Of a DNA stretch of 14,353 bases, positions 7,274 to 14,353 are shown in pieces. Origin of the DNA: Pseudomonadota bacterium (GTDB lineage Bacteria; Pseudomonadota; Gammaproteobacteria; Burkholderiales; Methylophilaceae); NCBI GenBank assembly GCA_029549705.1, contig JAKPIR010000085.1:1-14353 (forward strand), read 5' to 3'. The notes under the pieces are model-generated. The model was not told the DNA's origin. It ran no database searches and worked only from the letters and a program-made list of their open reading frames with translations. The first letter of the stretch is position 1. Every line of letters begins with the position of its first letter. The position numbers and the translations under genes are program-made.

Positions 7274-7588
7274 TTATTCAATTACTTTAGGCACTAAATA
7301 CAAACCCTCTGCTACGGCTAGCTCTGCTGAGCCATTGCCTAACATAGGTGCATTTTTTTGAAAGGCTTCACGCTGATTGGTTTTTGTGACGATGTCGTCA
7401 CGCAGCCGCTGACTTAAATCTTGCGAATGTGACATGGGCACAATGCCGGTAGTGTCCACCGCCTGCATTTGCTCAATTAATCCTAAAATTCCGCTCAATT
7501 TAGCTAACGTTGCAGAGGCATCCGCATCACTAATTTCTAGCCGCGCTAAATGCGCTACTTTCTTAATATCTTCAATACTCAGTGCCAT
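7274..7588 (-). CDS. gatC: Asp-tRNA(Asn)/Glu-tRNA(Gln) amidotransferase subunit C
   Basis: A small subunit of 104 residues (family usually 95-105) that wraps around the GatA-GatB interface and stabilises the amidotransferase. Recognisable are the N-terminal MALSIEDIKKVAHLARLEI helix, the central LIEQMQAVDTTGIVPMSH, the conserved LRDD, and the C-terminal GLYLVPKVIE. The ATG at 7588 gives the standard GatC N-terminus. It is the first gene of the gatC-gatA-gatB operon, so the promoter must lie in the ~200-base gap shared with mreB. I saw only weak minus-strand hexamer pairs there and do not call one. The divergent arrangement of gatCAB and mreB is one I associate with many betaproteobacteria. 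Confidence 0.95.
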   Translation of the reverse strand: MALSIEDIKKVAHLARLEISDADASATLAKLSGILGLIEQMQAVDTTGIVPMSHSQDLSQRLRDDIVTKTNQREAFQKNAPMLGNGSAELAVAEGLYLVPKVIE

Positions 7589-7689
7589 GCTCTACATTTT
7601 CCAAAATTTTTTGCGTTGTCTTAATTGATGCGTGTAAAAAAATTAATAATGCACAATTCAATTACAATAAACTTGCATTCATAGCTTAA

Positions 7690-7717
7690 TTTTCAACACG
7701 ATATGCGGTATTATACT
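7690..7717 (+). promoter_or_regulatory. Candidate sigma70 promoter of mreB
   Basis: TTTTCA (7690-7695, four of six to TTGACA), a 16-base spacer, and TATACT (7712-7717, five of six to TATAAT). An overlapping TATTAT at 7709 is an alternative -10. A start near 7724 would leave a leader of about 67 bases before mreB. A 9-bp inverted repeat, CTTAATTTT (7685-7693) and AAAATTAAG (7748-7756), brackets the promoter. The rest of the 202-base gatC-mreB gap is AT-rich with no other clear signal. Confidence 0.4.
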
Positions 7718-7790
7718 CTGCTTTTATGACCACTTAAATTGCACACAAAAATTAAGTCGTCAGCACGCACAAACCCTTAGGAAAATCATC

Positions 7791-8834
7791 ATGTTCGGTT
7801 TTTTAACTAGCTATTTTTCAAATGACATTGCCATCGATTTAGGCACAGCGAACACCCTCATCTACTCTCGCGGAAAAGGCATCGTATTAGACGAGCCATC
7901 CGTTGTCGCAATTCGCCAAGAGGGTGGGCCAGGCGGCAAGAAAATCTTACTCGCCGTAGGTGCTGAAGCTAAAAACATGCTCGGCCGTGCACCCGCCAGC
8001 ATTCAGGCAATTCGTCCAATGAAAGATGGCGTGATTGCGGACTTCACCATCACCGAACAAATGCTCAAGTACTTTATTCGCCGCGTGCATGATGCGCGTT
8101 GGTTTTCACCTAGCCCGCGCATTATTATTTGCGTACCTGTCGGCTCAACACAAGTTGAACGACGTGCCATTAAAGAATCTGCTGAGCGCGCAGGCGCGAA
8201 ACAAGTATTTTTAATTGAAGAACCCATGGCTGCCGCAATTGGGGCTGGCATGCCAGTATCGGAGGCAACCGGTTCAATGGTGGTCGATATTGGCGGCGGC
8301 ACCACTGAGGTCGGCGTGATTTCATTGGGCGGTATTGTATATGCCAAATCTGAACGTGTCGGCGGTGATAAATTTGACCAGGCCATCATCGACTACATTC
8401 GTCGCAACTATGGCATGCAAATTTCTGAACCGACAGCTGAAGCGATTAAAAAGAAAATTGGTTCAGCTTTCCCTGGCTCAGAAGTGCTCGAAATGGAAGT
8501 GACTGGTCGTAACCTTGCCGAAGGCTTGCCGCGTAAATTTACAATCTCCAGCAACGAAATTTTAGAAGCCCTGACTGAACCACTCAACACCATCGTCGGC
8601 GCAGTAAAATCTGCGTTAGAGCAAACCCCACCAGAATTAGGAGCGGATATTGCTGAAAAGGGCATGGTGCTTACCGGCGGTGGCGCGTTGCTACGCGATT
8701 TAGACCGTTTATTAGTGGAAGAAACTGGCTTGCCAGTTATTGTGGCAGAAGATCCGCTTACTTGTGTAGTGCGTGGCTGTGGACGTGCGTTAGATGAAAT
8801 GGATAAATTAGGCAGCATTTTTGCCTACGAATAA
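7791..8834 (+). CDS. mreB: Rod-shape-determining actin homologue MreB
   Basis: 347 residues, the standard length. MreB polymerises on the inner face of the cytoplasmic membrane with ATP and orients the elongation machinery, setting rod shape. Visible are a short amphipathic N-terminus (MFGFLTSYFS) suited to membrane binding, phosphate-1 loop DLGTANT (residues 16-22), IEEPMAAAIGAG (about 142-153), phosphate-2 loop VVDIGGGTTEVGVIS (about 165-179), and the adenosine motif LTGGGALLRDL near residue 297. A good ribosome site, AGGA, lies 8 bases before the ATG. It is divergent from gatC. A terminator follows immediately, so much of the mreB message is probably monocistronic, although mreC, its functional partner, is next. 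Confidence 0.98.
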   Translation: MFGFLTSYFSNDIAIDLGTANTLIYSRGKGIVLDEPSVVAIRQEGGPGGKKILLAVGAEAKNMLGRAPASIQAIRPMKDGVIADFTITEQMLKYFIRRVHDARWFSPSPRIIICVPVGSTQVERRAIKESAERAGAKQVFLIEEPMAAAIGAGMPVSEATGSMVVDIGGGTTEVGVISLGGIVYAKSERVGGDKFDQAIIDYIRRNYGMQISEPTAEAIKKKIGSAFPGSEVLEMEVTGRNLAEGLPRKFTISSNEILEALTEPLNTIVGAVKSALEQTPPELGADIAEKGMVLTGGGALLRDLDRLLVEETGLPVIVAEDPLTCVVRGCGRALDEMDKLGSIFAYE

Positions 8835-8882
8835 TTTCTTGCCAATTTAGCAATTAATAGCATCATTCAAGCGTATGCGAAG

Positions 8883-8914
8883 TTAGGCCGTTTTATGCGG
8901 CCTAATTTATTTTT
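8883..8914 (+). terminator. Rho-independent terminator after mreB
   Basis: An 8-bp perfect stem, TTAGGCCG (8883-8890) paired with CGGCCTAA (8898-8905) around a TTTTATG loop, is followed by TTTATTTTT (8906-8914). The arrangement is a classic intrinsic terminator, 48 bases after the mreB stop and about 90 bases before mreC. It should end or strongly reduce transcription from mreB into mreC. Confidence 0.85.
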
Positions 8915-8966
8915 GAGGTCTCGGCTAATCAACACCAAATTCGCATCATGCTTTGATGTTTGAGGT

Positions 8967-8975
8967 TGGTATAAT
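8967..8975 (+). promoter_or_regulatory. Extended -10 promoter of mreC
   Basis: TGGTATAAT is a perfect TATAAT preceded by the TGn extension that lets sigma70 promoters work without a -35 box; indeed the expected -35 position (around 8947) has no good match. It lies just downstream of the mreB terminator and 29 bases before the mreC ATG. A start near 8982 would give a leader of about 23 bases, with no Shine-Dalgarno sequence visible in it. Confidence 0.6.
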
Positions 8976-9004
8976 GCAATGAAAACTGGTATTTATAATT
9001 CACT

Positions 9005-10003
9005 ATGGCGCTAGGGTTTAATCAAAAACTTGAACAACAGCAGGAACCCGCTTTCTTTGTGCGTGGCCCAAGCCCGTTCGCTCGCCTCGTATTTTTTTCT
9101 GCATTATCTCTCGCGCTAATCGCGACAGATTCCCGCCTGCAATACTTATCGAATATACGCCAACATCTGGTTGCGGTACTGCACCCGTTGCAGGTAATCG
9201 CCAACGCGCCTTCACAGCTATACCATGATGTAACTGACTATTTTTCCACGCAAAGCCGTTTGGTGAACGAGAACAAGCAATTACGTCAGCAAGCTTTGGA
9301 ACACAGCGTTGCGCTACAACAACTCAATACGTTAGCCTTAGAGAATAATCACCTCAGAGATTTACTTAAAACCAATCAAGCTTTAGCAGAAACTAGCGTG
9401 CTAGGCGAAGTCATGTACGTCGGCCGCGACCTTTTTAGAAAAAAAATTATCGTCAATCGCGGCACTCAACATCAAATCATCGCGGGCCAGGCTGTTATTG
9501 ATGCAACGGGTGTTATCGGACAAATCACGCGCGTGTTCCCATACAGCAGTGAAGTCACCCTCATTACAGATAAATCACTTGCCATTCCTGTGCAGATTGA
9601 GCGTAATGGTTTGCGGGCCATTGCATTCGGCCGCGGTCGTGACAACACACTCGACATACCTTATTTGCCAGCGAATGTGGATATAAAGGCTGGTGACAAG
9701 CTTGTCACTTCAGGGATTGATGGCGTCTACCCAGCTGGCCTTGCGGTTGCAACCGTTACTAAAATCACCGCAACACCTGATTCGGCCTATGCACGCATTA
9801 CTTGCACGCCAACTGGCGGCATTGAAAATCATCGTCATGTGCTGATTGTTAGCATGCCAATTCGAGACGAAGACCCCAGCCTTGAGGCCGAGATAGATCC
9901 TACTACACCAGCTGCATCAACTAAAAAAGAGGGTAACAAAACCAACAAAAAAACTGCAGCTAAACCAACCATAAAGCCAACTAAACCCAATGCCGCAGAG
10001 TAA
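9005..10003 (+). CDS. mreC: Rod-shape-determining protein MreC
   Basis: 332 residues. MreC is a bitopic inner-membrane protein whose periplasmic beta domain binds and activates PBP2, linking MreB to wall synthesis. Visible are a short cytoplasmic N-terminus, one membrane helix (about residues 26-42, ARLVFFSALSLALIATD), a coiled coil (about 76-125, SRLVNENKQLRQQALEHSVA onward), then the double beta-barrel region with GEVMYVGRDLFRKKIIVNRG, VIGQITRVFP and KLVTSGIDGVYPAGLAVATV. The C-terminal ~35 residues are a Lys/Thr/Pro-rich low-complexity tail (KKEGNKTNKKTAAKPTIKP) outside the conserved domain; such variable tails are common in the family. No Shine-Dalgarno sequence precedes the ATG. The gene overlaps mreD by 14 bases, so the two are co-translated. 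Confidence 0.95.
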   Translation: MALGFNQKLEQQQEPAFFVRGPSPFARLVFFSALSLALIATDSRLQYLSNIRQHLVAVLHPLQVIANAPSQLYHDVTDYFSTQSRLVNENKQLRQQALEHSVALQQLNTLALENNHLRDLLKTNQALAETSVLGEVMYVGRDLFRKKIIVNRGTQHQIIAGQAVIDATGVIGQITRVFPYSSEVTLITDKSLAIPVQIERNGLRAIAFGRGRDNTLDIPYLPANVDIKAGDKLVTSGIDGVYPAGLAVATVTKITATPDSAYARITCTPTGGIENHRHVLIVSMPIRDEDPSLEAEIDPTTPAASTKKEGNKTNKKTAAKPTIKPTKPNAAE

Positions 10004-10469
10004 CTTCAAGACAGTCTATATTTCTCTACTAATGGCACTCATTTGCCTGTTAGTGCCATGGTCAGGATTTGCCCTAAAAGCGCGACCAGATTTTCTGCTC
10101 TTAGTGATTATTTTTTGGCTTATTCGTGCGCCCAATTTATGCAATGTTGGCACCGCTTGGTTAGCAGGTTTAATTGCTGATTTAGTTACTGGCGGTATTT
10201 TTGGTCAATACGCTTTGGCCTATACGGTCACTGCTTTTTTTGCGGTGGTTTACCAACGCCGTCTTGTGTTATTTAACCACACACAACAGTTGCTTTATGT
10301 GTTCATTTTGTTGCTAATCTCACAATTTACTTTGCTTATTCTTAAAATAATGGCCGGTGCTGAAGTGTGGGGTTGGTCCTACTTTTTACCAAGTCTTACT
10401 GGCATTTTGCTGTGGAGATTAGCCGTACTTTTGGGCTTGAATACAGGTGGTCGCGCCCGTGGTACTTAA
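9990..10469 (+). CDS. mreD: Rod-shape-determining protein MreD
   Basis: 159 residues, nearly all hydrophobic, with about five membrane helices, as expected for this small inner-membrane partner of MreC. Family-like segments are LLVPWSGFALKARPDFLLLVIIFWLIRAPN and the following GTAWLAGLIADLVTGGIFGQYALAYTVTAFFAV, where the charged Asp inside a helix region and the GxxGQYAL stretch are typical. It begins inside the end of mreC (14-base overlap), supporting a fixed MreC:MreD expression ratio. After it, 89 bases separate it from mrdA; I see neither a terminator nor a convincing promoter there, so mrdA is probably transcribed from the mreC promoter. Confidence 0.93.
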   Translation: MPQSNFKTVYISLLMALICLLVPWSGFALKARPDFLLLVIIFWLIRAPNLCNVGTAWLAGLIADLVTGGIFGQYALAYTVTAFFAVVYQRRLVLFNHTQQLLYVFILLLISQFTLLILKIMAGAEVWGWSYFLPSLTGILLWRLAVLLGLNTGGRARGT

Positions 10470-10558
10470 TTTACCTGTTCAATTTATGTTGTATCAAAAC
10501 ACCGTTTCGTACAGCAGACCTGATACTCACAACAGTGATGTAGCACCCCATTGTTAAT

Positions 10559-12514
10559 ATGCTTTCAGAACTCAAAAATTTTCAGCATGAACAATACTAT
10601 TTCAAGCGCCGATTAGTGTTTGCTGGGATTGTGGTCGTTGTATTGTTTTTACTGCTCGCTTATCGTCTGTTTTACCTGCAAGTCATCCAACATCAGCATT
10701 ATCAAACGCTGGCCGAAAACAATCGTATTTCTGTGGTACCCATCGTGCCAACACGCGGTTTAATTCTTGACAAACATGGTGTTGTGTTGGCGCATAATTT
10801 TTTCGTCTACACCCTCGAAATTACCCCATCAAAATTAGAAAAAGACATTGAAGAAACAATTAATGAGCTAAGCCATTTGATTGAAATAAGTGAGTTGGAC
10901 AAAAAGAAATTTAAAAAGCTTAGGCAAGGTAGCCGAGATTTTGAAAGCACCCCTATTCGTACGCATCTCAATGAAACCGAGGCAGCGAGTTTTGCTGTCA
11001 ACAAGTACCACTTTCCAGGTGTTGAGATTAAATCACGTCTGTACCGCCGCTATCCTTTAGGAAAACTTGGTGCGCATATCGTAGGTTATATCGGGAGAAT
11101 CAACGATAAAGATGTGGCTAATCTGGAAGAAGCCGACAAAGAAAATCCTGGTGTACTTTCTAATTACAAGGGTTCTGACCACATCGGAAAAAGTGGTATA
11201 GAACAGTTCTACGAAGAACAATTACATGGTAAAACTGGATTCCAGCAGATTGAAATTGATAAAGATGGCCGAGCTGTGCGGGTATTATCAAGTACCGCAC
11301 CCGTGCCTGGTGAAAACATCATTCTATCCATCGATAGTAAATTACAAGAAATTGCGGAAGCCGCTTTTGGCGATCGGCGCGGCGCATTAGTCGCACTTAA
11401 TCCAAAAACTGGTGAAGTATTAAGCTTTGTCAGCCAGCCGAATTTTGACCCAAATTTGTTTGTGGATGGTATTGATGTTGATAACTGGAAAGCTTTAAAC
11501 GACTCTATTGATAAACCGCTTATCAATCGCCCCATTCGTGGCGTTTATCCACCTGGCTCCACTTTCAAGCCATTCGTTGCCCTTGCTGGCCTTGAACATG
11601 GCCTGCGTGCGCCACCTTTTGCAATTCATGATGCAGGTTACTTCAGTTTACCCAATAGCACGCACCGTTACCGAGACTGGAAGCCCAGTGGCCATGGTAT
11701 AGTCAACATGCAAAAAGCCATTACGATATCTTGCGATACATTTTTTTATGGGTTGGCAATGGAGCTAGGGATTGAGAATTTAAGTAATTTCGTCAGTCAT
11801 TTTAGTTTTGGCAAAAAGACTGGTATCGATATTCAAGGTGAGAATGGCGGATTACTGCCAACTCCTGACTGGAAAAAGCGGCGCTACAAACAGCCTTGGT
11901 ATCAAGGCGACACTGTCATCACGGGGATTGGTCAAGGCTATACGCTGGCAACTCCGATGCAGCTTGCCTATGGCACAGCCATATTGGCGAATGGCGGTGT
12001 AGCGATGAAACCCCATTTAGTAACAAAAACGCAGAACCCGCTTACTGGTAAAACTTTTATTTTCCCTGAAGTCATTCAGGATAACATTATGATTCATCCT
12101 GATAATTTAGAAATCGTCAAAAAAGGTATGATTGATGTTACGTTGCCGGGTGGAACGGCGGCAAGCGTAGGTGCAAATGCGCCTTACAGCGTGGCTGCAA
12201 AAACAGGCACGGCACAAGTGATTGGCATTAAACAAAATGCCAAATACAACGCCAATGCCATTGATGAACGCCATCGTGACCACGCCTTATTTGTGGCTTA
12301 CGCCCCAGCGGATGATCCAAAAATCGCACTGGCGGTGATTGTAGAAAACGGTGGGCATGGTGGTTCAGCTGCGGGCCCTATTGCGAGAAAAGTCATGGAT
12401 TATTACCTGCTCAACAAGTTACCTGTGATGGTTACACCAAAAGATACGGCGCTAACGCCATCAGATAGCACCATCAACAGTGAGTCAGTGTTAGAAGAAG
12501 AATTGCATGATTAG
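10559..12514 (+). CDS. mrdA: Penicillin-binding protein 2, elongation-specific transpeptidase
   Basis: 651 residues, a class B PBP anchored by one N-terminal membrane helix (about residues 18-40, RLVFAGIVVVVLFLLLAYRL) with a periplasmic body. It cross-links new peptidoglycan strands made by RodA during side-wall growth. Visible are the pedestal start PTRGLILDKHGVVLA (64-78), the dimerisation/pedestal segment to about residue 240, and the transpeptidase motifs: catalytic Ser334 in PPGSTFKPF (SxxK = STFK), SCD at 391-393 (the SxN-type motif, Asp in third place as usual for PBP2), and KTGTAQV at 548-554. ATG 10559 gives the usual short cytoplasmic tail, and an in-frame TAG at 10541 limits extension. 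No Shine-Dalgarno sequence is evident. It overlaps rodA by 8 bases. It is slightly longer than E. coli PBP2 because of a Thr/Ser/Asp/Glu-rich C-terminal tail. Confidence 0.97.
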   Translation: MLSELKNFQHEQYYFKRRLVFAGIVVVVLFLLLAYRLFYLQVIQHQHYQTLAENNRISVVPIVPTRGLILDKHGVVLAHNFFVYTLEITPSKLEKDIEETINELSHLIEISELDKKKFKKLRQGSRDFESTPIRTHLNETEAASFAVNKYHFPGVEIKSRLYRRYPLGKLGAHIVGYIGRINDKDVANLEEADKENPGVLSNYKGSDHIGKSGIEQFYEEQLHGKTGFQQIEIDKDGRAVRVLSSTAPVPGENIILSIDSKLQEIAEAAFGDRRGALVALNPKTGEVLSFVSQPNFDPNLFVDGIDVDNWKALNDSIDKPLINRPIRGVYPPGSTFKPFVALAGLEHGLRAPPFAIHDAGYFSLPNSTHRYRDWKPSGHGIVNMQKAITISCDTFFYGLAMELGIENLSNFVSHFSFGKKTGIDIQGENGGLLPTPDWKKRRYKQPWYQGDTVITGIGQGYTLATPMQLAYGTAILANGGVAMKPHLVTKTQNPLTGKTFIFPEVIQDNIMIHPDNLEIVKKGMIDVTLPGGTAASVGANAPYSVAAKTGTAQVIGIKQNAKYNANAIDERHRDHALFVAYAPADDPKIALAVIVENGGHGGSAAGPIARKVMDYYLLNKLPVMVTPKDTALTPSDSTINSESVLEEELHD

Positions 12515-13631
12515 CAAGTTACTCGAAATACTAGGCAAACATATTGATGCCTTCTTAATGACGTGCCTACTTATCACCTTATTACTTGGCTTAAGTATCG
12601 TCTACAGCGCATCTGCGCCTTACATGTATAAACAAGCCGTGAATATTATCGTTGCACTCGGGTGCATGTGGGTAGTGGCTAATTTAACTCCTCACCAGCT
12701 GCAGCGCCTTGCCGTTCCGCTTTATATTTTAGGTGTTATCTTGCTGATTGCTGTCGCCTTGTTTGGCTCTAGCAGCAAAGGTGCGCAACGCTGGCTGAAT
12801 TTAGGGTTCATCAAAATTCAGCCTTCCGAACTCATGCGGATTGCCATGCCCATGATGCTGGCCTGGTATTTCGCTAAATGTGAGGGCAGGCCCTATGGCA
12901 GAGATTTTGCTATAGCAACATTACTGCTAGTGATCCCAGTCGGGTTAATTAAAATACAGCCCGATTTGGGTACTTCCTTACTCATTTTTGCTTCAGGTTT
13001 TTACATTCTATTTTTGGCGGGCTTAAACTGGAAACTACTGGCGGGTTCTTTTGCCACGCTAGCAGTGGCAACGCCCTTACTTTATATCATGCGTCAATCA
13101 ATACTAGATTTTTTCATCCAACATGGGCTACTGCATGGATATCAAAGAAAGCGTATCGAAATTTTATTAGGTGACATTCAAGATCCGCTCGGTGCGGGTT
13201 ATAACACGATTCAATCTGTCATCGCGGTGGGTTCTGGAGGCTTCAACGGTAAGGGTTGGCTTAATGGCACACAAACACAACTAGACTTTTTACCTGAGCA
13301 CCATACCGACTTTATTTTTGCGGTATTTAGTGAAGAATTTGGTTTAATTGGTAATTTACTATTACTATTCTTATTTAGTTTAATTATTCTGCGTGGTTTA
13401 TATATTGCCTCTCAGGCAAAAAATACATTTTCTCGACTATTGGCTGGCAGTCTGGCGCTCACCTTTTTTACTTATGCTTTTGTGAATATCGGTATGGTAA
13501 GCGGCATTTTACCTGTCGTTGGCGTGCCGCTTCCCCTCATTAGTTATGGCGGCACTTCAATGGTGACGCTCTGTGTAAGTTTTGGTATATTAATGAGTAT
13601 TCAAACACATAAAAATTTAGTAGGCACATAG
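12507..13631 (+). CDS. rodA: SEDS peptidoglycan glycosyltransferase RodA
   Basis: 374 residues with about ten membrane helices. RodA is the SEDS polymerase that makes glycan strands from lipid II during elongation, in complex with PBP2. Family marks are GAQRWLNLGFIKIQPSELMRIA (residues 92-113), KIQPDLGTSL (149-158), the large periplasmic loop around HGYQRKRI and DPLGAGYNTIQSVIAVGSGG, LDFLPEHHTDFIFAVFSEEFGL (259-280) containing the conserved Asp268 that corresponds to an essential SEDS residue, and PLPLISYGGTSM near the C-terminus. The start overlaps the mrdA end by 8 bases; AGAAGAAG upstream can serve as ribosome site. The overlap fits the obligate PBP2-RodA partnership. It is followed at once by rlpA. 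Confidence 0.97.
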   Translation: MISKLLEILGKHIDAFLMTCLLITLLLGLSIVYSASAPYMYKQAVNIIVALGCMWVVANLTPHQLQRLAVPLYILGVILLIAVALFGSSSKGAQRWLNLGFIKIQPSELMRIAMPMMLAWYFAKCEGRPYGRDFAIATLLLVIPVGLIKIQPDLGTSLLIFASGFYILFLAGLNWKLLAGSFATLAVATPLLYIMRQSILDFFIQHGLLHGYQRKRIEILLGDIQDPLGAGYNTIQSVIAVGSGGFNGKGWLNGTQTQLDFLPEHHTDFIFAVFSEEFGLIGNLLLLFLFSLIILRGLYIASQAKNTFSRLLAGSLALTFFTYAFVNIGMVSGILPVVGVPLPLISYGGTSMVTLCVSFGILMSIQTHKNLVGT

Positions 13632-13663
13632 TGCTTTTTCAACAACGAATGAAAGTAGCCCCC

Positions 13664-14353
13664 ATGAATCCAAGAAAAAGCAATCTACAAAAATGGACCG
13701 TTTTATTCAGCATTGTATTTCTTTCTGCCTGCGGCGGTATTGCCACCAAACCCAGTGTAAAAGAACCTAGCGCACCGGCATCTCAACCTTCTGACACCGC
13801 AAAACCAGGCGCTGGAGGTTATTATTTAGATGATGGCCCAGGTGAAGGTGCACCAGCAGACATCGACAGCATTCCGGACGCACAAATTACCAATGAGCCA
13901 CCTCTAGAACGCTCAAATAAGCCTTATTCAGCGCTTGGTAAAAACTATGTGCCTTTAACCAGCTACAAACCTTATAAAAAACAAGGCGTCGCCTCATGGT
14001 ATGGCAAACGCTATCATGGCAAAAAAACCTCTTCTGGCGAAGTGTACGACATGTACGCGATGACCGCAGCACACACCACTTTACCGCTGCCAAGTTATGC
14101 AAAAGTGACAAATCCTGCAAATGGACGCTCTGTGATTGTACGCATTAACGATAGAGGCCCATTCAAGAACGACCGCTTGATAGACTTATCTTATGCCGCA
14201 GCATACAAGCTAAGACTAATCGAGCAGGGAAGTGGTCTCGTAGAAGTGGAACTGATTAACGCTAGTAGCAATGAAGCCGTAATTGCTGCAACAAGCAAAA
14301 CCTCTGCTCGCAATGAAGTAAAAACTGACGTGATTCCCGTCAGCAAACCTGCT
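13664..14353 (+). CDS. rlpA: RlpA family septal/peptidoglycan lipoprotein, 5' part (3' end outside window)
   Basis: 230 codons are visible and the frame stays open to the window edge. The N-terminus is a lipoprotein signal: basic NPRKSNLQKW, hydrophobic TVLFSIVFLSA, then the lipobox LSAC with the lipidated Cys23 followed by Gly-Gly, predicting an outer-membrane lipoprotein. After a Pro/acidic linker comes the double-psi beta barrel: QGVASWYGKRYHGKKTSSGE, AMTAAHTTLPLPSYAKVTN, and VRINDRGPF. Glu126, His137 and Asp163 match by spacing the catalytic residues described for the lytic transglycosylase RlpA of Pseudomonas aeruginosa. A C-terminal SPOR domain is expected beyond the window but not seen. 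In-frame alternative starts are ATG 13649 and GTG 13631, the latter overlapping the rodA stop by one base (TAGTG); all keep the lipobox. Being last in the mreCD-mrdA-rodA row, it is probably co-expressed. Confidence 0.93.
   Translation, partial: MNPRKSNLQKWTVLFSIVFLSACGGIATKPSVKEPSAPASQPSDTAKPGAGGYYLDDGPGEGAPADIDSIPDAQITNEPPLERSNKPYSALGKNYVPLTSYKPYKKQGVASWYGKRYHGKKTSSGEVYDMYAMTAAHTTLPLPSYAKVTNPANGRSVIVRINDRGPFKNDRLIDLSYAAAYKLRLIEQGSGLVEVELINASSNEAVIAATSKTSARNEVKTDVIPVSKPA

Noticed and set aside
8003..8818. Two minus-strand open frames (128 and 136 codons) opposite mreB
   Set aside because: Serine/proline-rich antisense translations of the conserved MreB coding sequence; no independent support.
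10470..10558. Possible promoter or terminator between mreD and mrdA
   Set aside because: Only poor hexamer pairs (such as TTGTAT with GTACAG) and no hairpin with a T-run; nothing to call.
13887..14120. Minus-strand open frame of 77 codons
   Set aside because: Antisense shadow of rlpA, whose double-psi barrel motifs are in the plus-strand frame.
1..14353. Search for an undescribed defence, mobile or biosynthetic system
   Set aside because: Every sizeable gene belongs to a conserved housekeeping or cell-wall family in a coherent order; there are no integrase, transposase, CRISPR repeats, toxin-antitoxin pairs or atypical gene clusters.

Overview
The window looks like ordinary, well-conserved chromosome from a betaproteobacterium, most probably a methylotroph of the family Methylophilaceae (Methylotenera/Methylophilus-like). 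This placement is an inference from the moderately AT-rich sequence, the protein styles and the gene order metW-ampG, pyrE, gatCAB divergent from mreBCD-mrdA-rodA-rlpA. No sequence search was possible. I found no mobile element, CRISPR array, tRNA, rRNA or phage gene, and no gene-free gap longer than about 200 bases.

Left part (1-4181): the 3' end of metW (methionine synthesis) overlaps the start of an AmpG-type muropeptide permease. The exonuclease III gene xth lies on the opposite strand, tail to tail with ampG (3 bases between the stops). It is divergent from pyrE (orotate phosphoribosyltransferase), with only 40 bases between them. Next comes an exported DUF4124/coiled-coil protein of unknown role, the only protein here without a defined function.

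Middle (4283-7588, minus strand): gatC-gatA-gatB, tightly packed and probably translationally coupled, encode the tRNA-dependent amidotransferase GatCAB. The operon ends at a strong hairpin terminator with a 16-bp stem.

Right part (7690-14353, plus strand): the cell-elongation cluster mreB, mreC, mreD, mrdA (PBP2), rodA and the 5' part of rlpA. MreB organises the elongation machinery under the inner membrane, MreC and MreD link it to the periplasm, RodA polymerises glycan strands, PBP2 cross-links them, and RlpA is an outer-membrane lipoprotein acting on peptidoglycan. A terminator directly after mreB followed by an extended -10 promoter before mreC suggests that mreB is expressed separately from mreCD-mrdA-rodA-rlpA. 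Together with AmpG (cell-wall recycling), about half the genes concern the cell wall.

I found no convincing undescribed system. The points worth checking are the split mre transcription, the DUF4124/coiled-coil protein with its doubtful N-terminus and nearby small repeats, and several non-ATG or ambiguous starts.
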